A stretch of DNA of 64,000 nt from Elgaria multicarinata webbii (taxonomy: Eukaryota; Chordata; Lepidosauria; Squamata; Anguidae), in contig NC_086176.1 of assembly GCF_023053635.1 (NCBI RefSeq), positions 73,294,536-73,358,535 of the forward strand, given 5' to 3'. The notes beneath the pieces are model-generated. The model saw nothing but the letters and a program-made list of their open reading frames with translations, did not search any database and had not been told where the DNA came from. Positions 32,801-44,800 of the stretch are shown in pieces. Made by a program: the position numbers and the translations under genes. Each line of letters starts with the position of its first letter. Position 1 is the stretch's first letter.

Positions 32801-35800
32801 TTTGCAATATTAAGTTGAGCTAAGTAAAATTTATTTATTGTAAACATTATTACATAACTTTCATCAGAATTGATTACAGGTTAAAAATACAGATACAAAT
32901 AAAACTACAAATAGAATATAAATACTTTCACTGCTATGTATTCCATTAACAAAATGAGTTTTAGGGTTGGTTTTTTTTGTTAATCTATGATCTACCTATA
33001 ATGATTAGTAACTGACTTCCACTAATTTGAATAGATCAGGACTTTGCCATAAGAAACATATTGGCTCAGTTCACACTACACTTTTCTCTATGCAATGTTA
33101 AAACTCCACTCAATGGTGGAGGTTTTAGGAGTTTTAGGTACTCATCACACAACATGTTCCAACTCCACCATTGTGTGAATGTGGGCTCCCGTGAAGTAGA
33201 GTAAAACTCAACGCAGCGTTTGATTGACAGTTCCTCTGCCCGCTCTCCACCCCCAGTCCTCCCGATGCTATCCTATCAGCCATTACTATGAAAAAACAAT
33301 CCCTGCAGCTCTCCTAGAGCAGCACTTCCTCCTTTGGGCATGTCTAGATTTAAATTATACTGTTTTAACTCTGTATTTTAACCTTATATCAATTTTGCTG
33401 CGTGGTTTTATCCTGGTTGTGCTTTTTATATTGTATTTTGTATTTGTATTTTTAACTTGTTGGTTGTTTTATGATGATTTTAATTTTTGTGAACCGCCCA
33501 GAGAGCTTCGGCTATTGGGCGGTATAAAAATGTAATAAATAAATAAATAAATAAATAAATAGATCAGTTTTTTTTCCCTGGGGTCTTCTCTGGATTGTCC
33601 CTGTGTGTTCAAATGACACACAGGGGATCCCGGGGGCAGGCAGGGATGACCCCTCCATTTTCACGGAATAACTGGTTGCACAGTTATCCCGATTTTCCCT
33701 GTGGTCCTGGGACAATCCTGAGGACCACGGCTCGCGTGCCACGCTATCCCGGGGCCTGAAATGGGCATGGAGCTGCGTGGGGAGGCTCTGTGCCTATGGG
33801 GGGTGGGAGGTAGCAATTTAGCCATCCCTGGGATGGCGGGCGGGGGGAACGTGTGTTTTTTTATCTTGTGCACACAGCTCCTTCTATTTTTTAAAAAAAT
33901 TTAAAATGGTAGCCGCGAAGTCCCTCCTTACTTCTGGGATGTTGTGCCATTGTCAAGACACTGGGGGGAAGGATCACGGAAGCAGGGAAGTCCACGATCC
34001 TCCCTCCCTCTACACTCTTAAGGTGTAGACATGCCCTTAGGCCACTTTTGCCAGGGAACTCTGTAGCCAGCGGGGAAACTCCACTCAATGCAGCAAGGAA
34101 CTCCACGGAGCCCTCTAGACAACATGGAGCACAACAGTTTTGCAGGAACTCTCTCCTTTGCACAGCGTGGATATTCAGGGTGGAGTGTGTTTCAAAACAA
34201 CAACAACACTCCATCGTGGGGTGGAGTTTACCCTCCAGTCAACAGATTTCTCAATGGCCGTGTCACAACTCCACTGTGGAGTTCTAAAACCACCGTTGAG
34301 AAATGTGTTGTCTGAACTGAGCCATCCTGTTACATTGGTTTAGTTCATACACAGACGGCAGGAAAAACTAAATCAGATGTCAGATATCTCGTAAGGTTTG
34401 CTTTCATTTTAGAAAGACTGAACATATCTTCATCCTTTTTATTTTGGCATGTAGAATTCATCCATGTTTGTGATTTTTAGGTTTCAGTATATGCTGTACC
34501 ACACAAGATCAACCAAGCAGATTATGCCTTGGATGCAGCAGTAAAACTATTAGACTTCTATGAGAAATATTTTAGCATTCCCTATCCTCTGCCTAAACAA
34601 GGTATTTATTATTCTGCAGTACTTTAACAATAAAAAGTACATTAATTAATTAGATAATTTAGTCCTACGAACCAGACTAAAGATTTTGATGTTAAAACCC
34701 ATGGTAATTAGTTTGATTTTTTTTTTTAAAAAAAAAATACTTATTTGTGTATATACAAAATAGTTTCCTGCTATTGCCCAGAATTCTATTCCTGCACAGA
34801 TTTTTGTGGTTTGAAACATTGCTTCAGAACAATGGATTTGAGTTTTACCTCTTGAAGAGGGAGTCTCCAGGTTTAAGTAAAAGAAAGCAGGATAATTGCC
34901 TAGATGAGGCAAATCTAGATATGGAGATGAGTGCATGGAAAAGATTATGAATGTAGCATTTGCTCTATCAGAAACCACAGGCAGAAATTGCATGGACATT
35001 CAAATGTGCACCCAAATGTGGATAATCTGTCTGCATCGTGTTACTCTCAATTAGATTTACATATTTGTAACTATATAAATAAAGCCAGACTAGGGCAGGA
35101 ATATTTATTCTTAAAAATGTCCTGATGAACGTTTTGCAAAACAGTTCAGAATTTAAATGCTGCCACTAGTTAACACTTTTGAAAATTTTGCTAATCACTT
35201 AGTTGTGTTTCAATAGAAATGTGGTTGTATATATAGATGCATGTTTATTTTCAAGGTGTGCTTGTGAAATAACAAATAGAGTGAACAAAATACTTTATTT
35301 GTAGACCTAGCAGCTATTCCTGATTTTCAGTCTGGTGCAATGGAAAATTGGGGATTGACTACTTATAGGGAATCTGCTCTGTTATATGATCCTGAAAAAT
35401 CCTCAGCATCAAGTAGACTTGGAGTTACTATGGTTGTAGCCCATGAACTTGCTCACCAGGTAAGTTATAGTTGATGTTTTTTTATATCATGAAACTAAAG
35501 GTTTTAATCCTGGATGCCAAGTACCTCTAAAATCAAAGGGATGTATCATAGTAACTGTCTCTAGGATTGCATCCCTGACATACTTTGTAAATCAGAGGTG
35601 GGGAAACTTTTTCAGCCCAAGGGCTGAATTGGTTCTTGACCAGCATGTCAGATGCTGTATGCTACCAGTGGCCACACCTCAAAGTAGGCGGAGCTACCCT
35701 AGTGCTGGCATGCCACCTCATTGTGATTGTCCAGACTCCCTTCACTCACTCACACATCACCCCTCCCCCATGCTGCAATGAGATCTTTAAAAGGCCACTG

Positions 35801-38800
35801 AGGCTTTTAAAAAGTGTAAATGTAGCGGGGAATGGGAGATGGGGGAACGAGTGCAGGGGTGGGGAGGGTCGGATGAGATCCTAAAAATACCCACTCTAAT
35901 TTGGTTTTTGAAAAGTGTCCATTGGCACCAATTGAGGATATTTTAAAACCTAAATGAAGCAGGGAAGGTGCAGAGTTGGGGAGGGGAGGCTTAGCTCTTC
36001 CCTCTCCAGCAGTGACCCCCCCTTGAAAATACCCCCCCCCCCGACACACACACACACCATTCTGTTATTAGTCTGTATCTATCATCACCAATAGAGGCTT
36101 TTAGAATTTTAAATTTTGTATACTCGTTTTTATCTTAATTTTAGAATTTCTGTAAACCGCCCAGAGAGCCCTGGCTATGGGAGCAGTATATAAGTGCAAT
36201 AAATAAATAAATAAACAAATAAATAAATTTTTTAAAGCCTAATCTGCAGCATGAGAGGGAGGAGGAGAAATACCCTATCTCTGATCATAGATAAAGGCAG
36301 GACAGATGGGGAGCTCCTGTTCCATAACCATCCTATGGGTCATAGGTTCCCAATCCCTGGCAGAAATGCTTAAAAGTCAGTATCTAGGGGTTTCGGTATC
36401 TTTATCATCATAGTCAGTGGAATTTTCAACTCAATAAGGTCTTAGTTTACCAATTGAAATGCTTTATGTTATTTGGACAAGCCATAAGTTATCCGACCTC
36501 CCAAAGCATATGCATCTTTTCTAACTGCCTATCTACTGATTTCAATAGGAGCGATAAGAATGGGCTTAATTCTCTTCCATTTAAGCATTTATATCGATAG
36601 GACTTAGGTAAGGATCCCCAACTTTTGGGGGCTGTGGGCACCTTCACAAAATGGGTGCCATGGGAGTGAGTGCCCATTCACAAAATGGCAGCTGTAGTGG
36701 GTGTAGCCAGTCATAAGACACTATTTTTACAGAAGGCAAACTGGTGAAAAGCTAAAAAGACAAGCAATGTGTCCAAGAAACTGATTACAAGGCAGAGGTG
36801 GAATGTGAGTCGCAGAACATAAGGACACTCCTTTGAACTCGGAGTTCTTTGCTCCAAAATCCACTTTACAGACGACAAGCTAGTGAAGTTCGGAGACGAG
36901 TAACTTGCCCAGGAAAATTAGTGCAAGACTGCAATCCTTTGCACATGCACGTGGGAGTAAGCCTATCACACATGTACATATGTCTCCTAACTCTGTCTAA
37001 CTTGCTTTTGAGTGGGATGAAACTGTGGGACTATGAAGAAATATGGAAGGAAGGAAAACAGAAAGACCAGAAGGAAGAGGGAAGGGAAAGGTGGAGAAGG
37101 GTGGGGGAAGGGAGAAGGAGGAAGAGTAAACAAGAGGAGAAGGAAAATAAAGAGAATACTGATCAAGCAGAAAGCAATCTGCCACAGGTGACTTTGACAA
37201 ATCTCAACTTGATCTAGCTCCTCTTCTTTCCTTCTTTTCTCTTCCCACCACTTCAAAAGCCTGCATCAGCTGGAGTCTGTCCACTTAGAAGGAAAGGGGG
37301 TTGTTGCAAACAAGGAAGGCCAGTCAGTGAGGAGTTAGGGCCAAAGCAGGCCACTAGAGCAGCGGAGAGACCCAGGGAAGCCAGCACAGAGAAGAGCGGG
37401 TCACCGGGCAGCTACCACGGCATGCCTCTGTGGGTGCCCCGGTGCCTGCAGGCACCATGTTGGAGAACCTGTGTTAATTGGTAATGATAATAATTAATGC
37501 TTTTCTTTGAGATGAGTGGAGGAATTCTGTAGAGCAAGGAAGGAATACAAGGATTTTCATGTTGATTGTTCATGCTTGAGAGAGAAGGAGCAGAGGATTT
37601 TTGCAAATTCATCTCTCCAAATTATAAATTTCAAATCTAAATTCAAGACAGTTTGATCAGTACCTGCTATGAAATGTTATTTTTGCAGTGGTTTGGAAAC
37701 CTGGTCACCATGGAATGGTGGAATGATCTTTGGCTCAATGAAGGATTTGCAAAGTTTATGGAATTTGTGTCAGTAAAAAATACCCACCCAGAACTAAAAG
37801 TTGTGAGTATCAATTTCCCCTATTTTTCAATATTAAGCCAATTCTTAAAATCCATTATCATTACTAGTATTATTACTTGCAGCAAGTGAGACCTGCAGCA
37901 AAACATGAGTGTTGTGTCCCCATTCCCTAAGAGGACTGTTCTTGTTCATCACTCCAGATAGCCAGGATCAGGAGCAGTGTAGTGCTCTTCAGACCCCTTG
38001 TAGTGGGGGTAGTGAGTTTCAGGAATGGCTAAAGGACACTTCCTCTCCCCCTGCCACCTGCAAGGCCTTCCCCTTCTTTGTCAAATAGCACTAGAGGCCA
38101 GCCAGCTCCAAAGTTGAGTATTTTATAGTTATATAGTGGTGGAGGGTCTTCTAAGTTCTGGATATGGGAAATGCATCTGCTTCCCCTCAATTTGATCCTT
38201 TCCTCCTCCAGGATACTTGCTACAAGCTGTCAAGGTCTTGAGCAAGTCAGTTCCAACATTCTTACTCTCCATTTTTCTTGGGGTATTGTTGTTGTTTTCA
38301 GTGGACACCCACACACTCTTAGTAGAATTAACTGATAGACTACTCCATCTGCTAACTATCTGTATTAAATTTTAGACCCTTTTTTCCCTCCCGTTCTATA
38401 TGCTCAACTGCCATCAGTTTTCTGAACATAAAGAGTCCTGTGGCACTGCAAAGATTAACAACTTTATTATGTTATTTTTTTTTTTAATAATTTTTATTCA
38501 TTTTCAACACTATATAAACATAGATAAACATTACCAAAATATAACTGAAACAAAACACAATAAGAAAAAAAACATCAAATATCTACTGCATACATATTGA
38601 ATAATTGTTGAGTACAAATATCAAAAACTATTACATATACCTTATCATACTACAACATCTTCGTACTTAACATAAAAGTGCACCCCCCACCTCGGGATCA
38701 TTCTTGAGTCCAAAATCTAATCGTTTCTTCTGCTGGTGGTTTCCCACTTCCCTTAGTAAACACAAACACTAGGAACTGTTTCCAGATTCCTTCGAACTCA

Positions 38801-41800
38801 TTTATTTTAGTTACGCCTTTTCTCCACTTAATATTACATGTCAGTTTATCATTAATGGCTATGTCCCATACTTCTTTATACCATTCCTCAATAGAATATT
38901 CCCCTTGGATCTTCCAGTTCCTAGCTACCATCAGTCGTGCTGCAACCAACAAACTCGATATCAGCTCTATAGTTCCTTTTCCACATGTTATAAGCTTATG
39001 TTATAAGCTTTCGTGGACTAAGACCACTTCATCAGATACCTGAAGTGTTATCTTATCAAGAAATTCAGTTCTATCACTTGTAGCCTAAAACAAGATAATG
39101 GTTTATTTGACACTACAGGTTTTAATTAGAATATTTGTGTAATCAAAAGTACTGCTTTATGAATGGTCACGGTAATTATTTTGCATATATTTAAACTTTA
39201 ATGCAATTAGCACAGTATGTAGTTTTTTGCATTTTGTTTCCCTTTGATCTCACTATGGTGGAATGTCTACATGTGGAAGCCTGTGTCCAGCAATACTGAA
39301 GACTGTTTTGTTCAAGCATGTTTATGAGGCACCTTGAAGACCTAAATGATGGAAATGCAGAATATAAATATGTTAAATAAGTAAGAGTATGAATATGTCT
39401 GTACTTAGAAATATGTTATTATCTGCTTTACAGTGAAATCCTATATATGTCTACTATTCAGATGAAAGTCCCATTGAGTTCAGTGGTACTTATTTCCAGA
39501 TAAGTGTATATACGATTGCACCCTAAGTGTGACATTAAAATATGAACTTCAAAACCTATTAAAGGAATATTTCAGGTTTGCTTTTCTTTTTTAGGAAGAT
39601 CATTTTTTAAACAAGTGTTTTCAGGCCATGGAGGTAGATGCTTTAAATTCTTCACATCCTATATCTACTCCTGTAGAAGATCCAGCTCAGATTCTAGAAA
39701 TGTTTGATGATGTTTCCTATGATAAGGTAAAATAAGAAAAGTTGATTCAGTTTGATCTATATGGATGTTGTCTTTCAAATCTGAAAGAGAGGATTTGCTG
39801 TTAGGCTTTGTTAGAATATATTGACTGGGTTTGTACAATCACTGCAGCCTACCGTGACTTATTTATAGCACACTGGGTTGAGGTGTGTGGCATTGAATAT
39901 TTTGAATATTCAACCCCCAGCGGGGAGTTTCCATGGTTAATCATGTCCAAACCAAGGCAACAGGTTGTTTTAGGGTTAAACAGTCCTCAAGTGTTTTGGG
40001 GGTTTTCTGAGGTTGGTTCCTCCCCTTGAACTTTTTCTGAAGATTTGTTATATTTCTGCAAACTTTTGGGTGCCCCCAAACCTGCTGATACCTCCCTGTT
40101 GTGGGTGGACAGTGCCATTTTGGCTAAGTTGTGATAGAAAATGTTTGGGCAAGAAAATTAGATGTAAATTGTTTTCTGTTGAAACTTCAGTTTGATGTAA
40201 AATTCTGAGAATGCAAGTTTACAAATTAGAATTTTGTTTCAATTTTGCTCGTTCTGATATGATTTTCATGAAATTAAGCTCTCAGTGGCTCTATGTTTTC
40301 TTTTACTTGGGGCATAGTGATCCATATTTTTCACCTTATTGCCACTAGGGAAGATTCATTGTGATGTTTATCTTATTCTATGTACTTTCAAAAATATTTC
40401 ATATATAAGAAATACTTTGTCTAATGTTTATTTTAAATTTGCATGGACAAAGAAATTTAAATAAAAGCTAGAGCCAAGAGATGTTAAAGCAGAGTTTAGG
40501 AGTACCCTAATCAGAGCACATGGATATTTTTTGAACCAAACTTGTGATTAATCAGACACCTAAAAAGCAAATTGTAGACCGTTCTGTTTCATTCCTCTCT
40601 TTTCAGGGGGCTTGTATTCTAAATATGCTAATGGATTATCTCAGCCCAGACGTGTTTAAAGTGGGAATTGTTAAATATTTGTCAAAATTCAGCTATCAGA
40701 ATACCCGAAACAAAGATCTTTGGAACAGCTTGTCAGATGCAAGTATTTCTTACCTTTTTTTTTTTTTTAAGCAAAACACCTAGTGAGCAATGCCTTAATT
40801 TTTAGAAATCTTACTGACCAGAAATTACTGTTTAGAACTGCATTTATTGCTCATGTTTTCACCTGATAGGTAACTAGGCTTTGCTTGTTTTTGGGTTAGG
40901 TTTGTCCTACAGGTGCTGCTGATATTCAAAATAATGGAATTTGTGCCAGAAGCAAGGGGATCTCAAGTTCTGTGAGTGTGTGTTTTAATACGTATTTGTA
41001 TTCAGAGATGTATACATTTTATCTCACCAAAGACTGAGAAATTGCTTTCACTAGTAAGGTGGCATAGCACTTAACCTTTGATATTTGGGAACCAAAACCT
41101 CATAATCTCTTTAGTCCTACACTGTCAGCAGAATCTGTCACTGCTTTAAAGTCATGTTGAGAAAAGTGTGTCAGAGCAAGAGTGGCTGAAGGAAGCATCA
41201 GCAATTCATGAGCTAAGGCATGTGCTCCTCCAGGATAGTGTGACCATATGAAAAGGAGGACAGGGCTCCTATATCTTTAACAGTTGTATAGAAAAGGGAA
41301 TTTCAGCAGGTGTCATTTGTATATATGGAGAACCTGGTGAAATTCCCTCTTCATCACAACAGTTAAAGCTGCAGGTGCTATACTAGAGTGACCAGATTTA
41401 AAAGAGGGCAGGGCACCTGCAGCTTTAACTGTTGTGATGAAGAGGAAATTTTACCAGGTTCTCCATACATACAAATGATACTTGCTGAAATTCCCTTTTC
41501 AATACAACTGTTAAAGATACAGGACAGGACCCCTGTCCTCCTTATCATATGGTCACCCTACTCCAGGAGGTTCTGCAATGTTGAGAAGAATCATGGGGCT
41601 CATGTCGGAGTGTGTGCTGCAGCCACTCCTCAGACATGGTTTCACATCATGGTTTCTTATTACATCTGAACTGGGCCACAGTTTAGAATGGCTGTAGAAC
41701 TATATTTCAGAGGAAGTAAGTTTTCTTATTGAAATGCCATTTTGTGCTAGCTTTCCTTTGGAGCAGATTTGTGCCATCTTTTTACTCTTACAGGAAGCCA

Positions 41801-44800
41801 TACACAGTTTCCCTTAATGTTTTGCTGCTGTGTGATGGAAAGGCATACCACGGATGAGACTATTCTAGTCTTGACTATGGAAGGTCATACATATATGAAA
41901 TATTTGTAATTGTTAGCTCTCAGTGGCTTCTGCTTCTAATATCTCCTTGGCTTATTTTTGTCCCTATTTTATAGCACTGGACTAAAAGTGAGCTCCATGA
42001 TGTGACGACAATGATGAACACTTGGACATTGCAAAAAGGTTACCCACTCGTAACTGTTACAATAAAAGGGAAGAATGTCCATCTACAGCAAGAACACTAT
42101 ATGAAAGGCTCTGGTTTTTCTTCACCAACAGGGTAATGGCAAAGAGGAAGTGGGGCTCATCTCTGATTACATTCTAGGAAGAATCCGTATTTTTACTTCA
42201 TAACAAAAATAAAATAATCCATTAACTAGTTTAATATTTTTTAACTTATTTTGGATATTGCTTTGTATAGTACTCAGAAATCAGCTGAATATATATTAGT
42301 GTTTCATAGTGATGTCCTTTTTATCAGCAGCAGGAGGCAAAATGTATCCACCTCTAAATCACCGCTCCTAAAATGGGGGGGGGGGGGCGCAGATAATTGT
42401 ATTTCAAAACAAACACTTAATTCCCTCCCATAGGGAATTGTACCTCGTTTCTTACATTTCTCTGGCTGCATGCATAGCACCAATGCTAAAATTGTTATGT
42501 GAAAGAAATAAATGCATTTTTTTAAAGGTGATTACACTGGTGTAAAAGATATGTACATACAGTAGGGAGCTGATGTGGCAGGAAGCTTCAACCAAACTAT
42601 ATAAATACCTTTAGGGGGCAATCCTATCCAGATAGTCTGCAGTCTCTGAACGTGGAGGCTGCTGACTATCCAGTGGGAGGAGAGTGGAGGTTTTGCACTC
42701 CAGCCAGCCTGCATTTCTGTTAGAAGAGCAATTTTGCTGTCTAGCAGCGATACCTCAGAGAGGGAGGAAAGGCATCTGGGGTGGCCATAGGAAACAGCAT
42801 ATTGCAACCTCCCTTGTCTCTTCCCTCTCACCGCCCCCGGGAACACCCCCTTTCCCTTTCTCTGCGGCTCCGTTTATCTGTGCGTGGAGAGGTAGCTGGT
42901 GTGCATCTCTCCACACTGGCTATGAGCGGGTAGGTGAGAGGGTGAGGAGCCCAGTTTCCTGGCTCCCAGGTCAAAGCCCTTTCTCTGACCTCGTAGCCAG
43001 GACACTGTCTAGGGGCCACAGGATTGCTCTTAGAAACATAAGTTTATTTCCAACTGCATGAAAATGAAATTGTGTATACAGTACTGTTTTACGAAAACAG
43101 TATTTTCCATCCTTACTTATCTCACCTAGTTATGAAGCTCAGGTTTCACTATGAGATGTGCTTACATTAGCTGTATAAACTTAATAATCCAATATGTTTC
43201 TAAATTTCTAATTTTGATTTTACTTTAGGTATCTGTGGCACATTCCTTTAACATTTATTACCAGTAAATCTGAAGTTGTTCAAAGGTTTTTGCTAACAAC
43301 CCAAACAGGTGTGTTTAACCTAATTCAAGTGGAAGGACTTGCAGTAATGTTTTCAAACATAAAACAATGCTTTTATGGAAGATTTTAAGACATAGAGAGA
43401 TACTGAGTTAAGAGTTGTTGTGTTCCTTTCTTCAGTCACTGAAAACAAATACAAACTCTTACCCACAAAGCACTTGTGTGGCAGGTGTTGAAAACAGGCC
43501 ATACAGCATGAAAAAGTAGGAAAAGAAGCTTTTGGCAAAGAGTGATCCTTTCTGTGGCTCCCTTGTCAAAAATCACTTCCACGAGTGCAGGAGTCGGGCA
43601 CAGGTGGAACAGAAAATCCCTGTGGGGGAATCTGGTTGAACTTGATGATGTAGCTGTTTTGGATTATTGAAAGTACTCATGGATTGGTTGTGAGCTTTTG
43701 TCATATTGGAGGAAGGATCCGAGTTGATCGGTGAAAAAGAGAGTCACTGTTTGAACCCCCCAACATTCTGATTGATAGGGATGTTGCCCTCTAGTGGGTT
43801 GATGGCAGCTTTTTGAGAGAGAAGAACAGTGCAACATGGAGAATATTCTAAATGCTGTTATTGCTGCAGCAGACATTCACAAAAACTAGTGGGTGGTGTT
43901 AGACGAACCTTGAGCATGCATAGAGTGGGTGAGATAAGCTGACTCTAGAATGTTCTGAATGACTGTTCTGCACAGGTGCATAATCCATATGTGTGAGTCA
44001 GAGATCACGAAAAAGAACTATAGCAGATCAGTCGTCATTATCTTTGGTGAATGTAAATAAACAATTGCTGCTTTACAGAAAAATATAGAGTTGTACTATA
44101 TTTTGCTTATAGATAACATCATCCTACCTGAAGAAGTGGAGTGGATAAAATTTAATGTAGGAATGAATGGTTATTATATTGTACACTATGGAGATGATGG
44201 ATGGGATGCTCTTACTCACCTTTTAAAAGAAAACCATAATGCAATTAGCAGCAATGATAGAGCAAACCTCATCAACAGTGCATTCCAGCTGGTGAGGTAA
44301 GGGATCATGAGTATGTGCTATGTGAGTCTTTGGGAAAACATAACATAATACTTGACCTCGCTTGTATCTTATAGTTCTATTTGACAGATGACGTTTCCCC
44401 TAGACTTTAAGAACATGAGAGCCATGCTGGATCAGACCAAGGGTCCATCTAGTCCAGCATTCTGTTCACACAGTAGCCAACCAGCTGGTGACCAGGAACC
44501 CACAGGCGGGACACGAGTGCAGCCTCACCCTCCCACCCATATTCCCCAGCTGCTGGCTTACTACCTCTGCTACTGGAGGTAGCATGTCGTCCTCTTGATA
44601 TTTGGCACAGTCATATTTGGCACAGGCATTGATCTTATATCCTAGTTTGCAAGCTAGACATATTTCTTTGAAGTGTTATCAATTACAGCATCTGTTGATG
44701 TGATTCTTCGCCTTGATCCACACTGAAGAGTATATTACAAAAATATGTTTTTTAAAACAATATTAATTTCAACAAACATGTTGTGTGAGCTGATAGACGT

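Larger units (their letters stand above)
33062..34324. mobile_element. Outer TIR element of a three-level nest
   Basis: The left end TGGCTCAGTTCACACTACA and the right end TGTTGTCTGAACTGAGCCA are inverted copies at 17 of 19 bases. The similarity extends inward (TTTTCTC...GGTTTTAG). The element is split by a second TIR element (33,336-34,036), which itself holds a LINE tail. Without the insert it would be about 560 bp. I see no clear target duplication. Confidence 0.7.
30980..34480 (+). other. ERAP1 intron 4 contents
   Basis: It holds a weak MIR-like stretch (about 31,600-31,730), a GC-rich block (31,860-32,640) and a nested transposon stack (33,062-34,324). No exon is recognised in the rest. 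Confidence 0.6.

Noticed and set aside
40739-40746. Canonical GT donor (GTATTT at 40,743) for ERAP1 exon 9
   Set aside because: It would leave the exon in phase 1, and joining to exon 10 would then run into a stop. The GC donor keeps phase and alignment.
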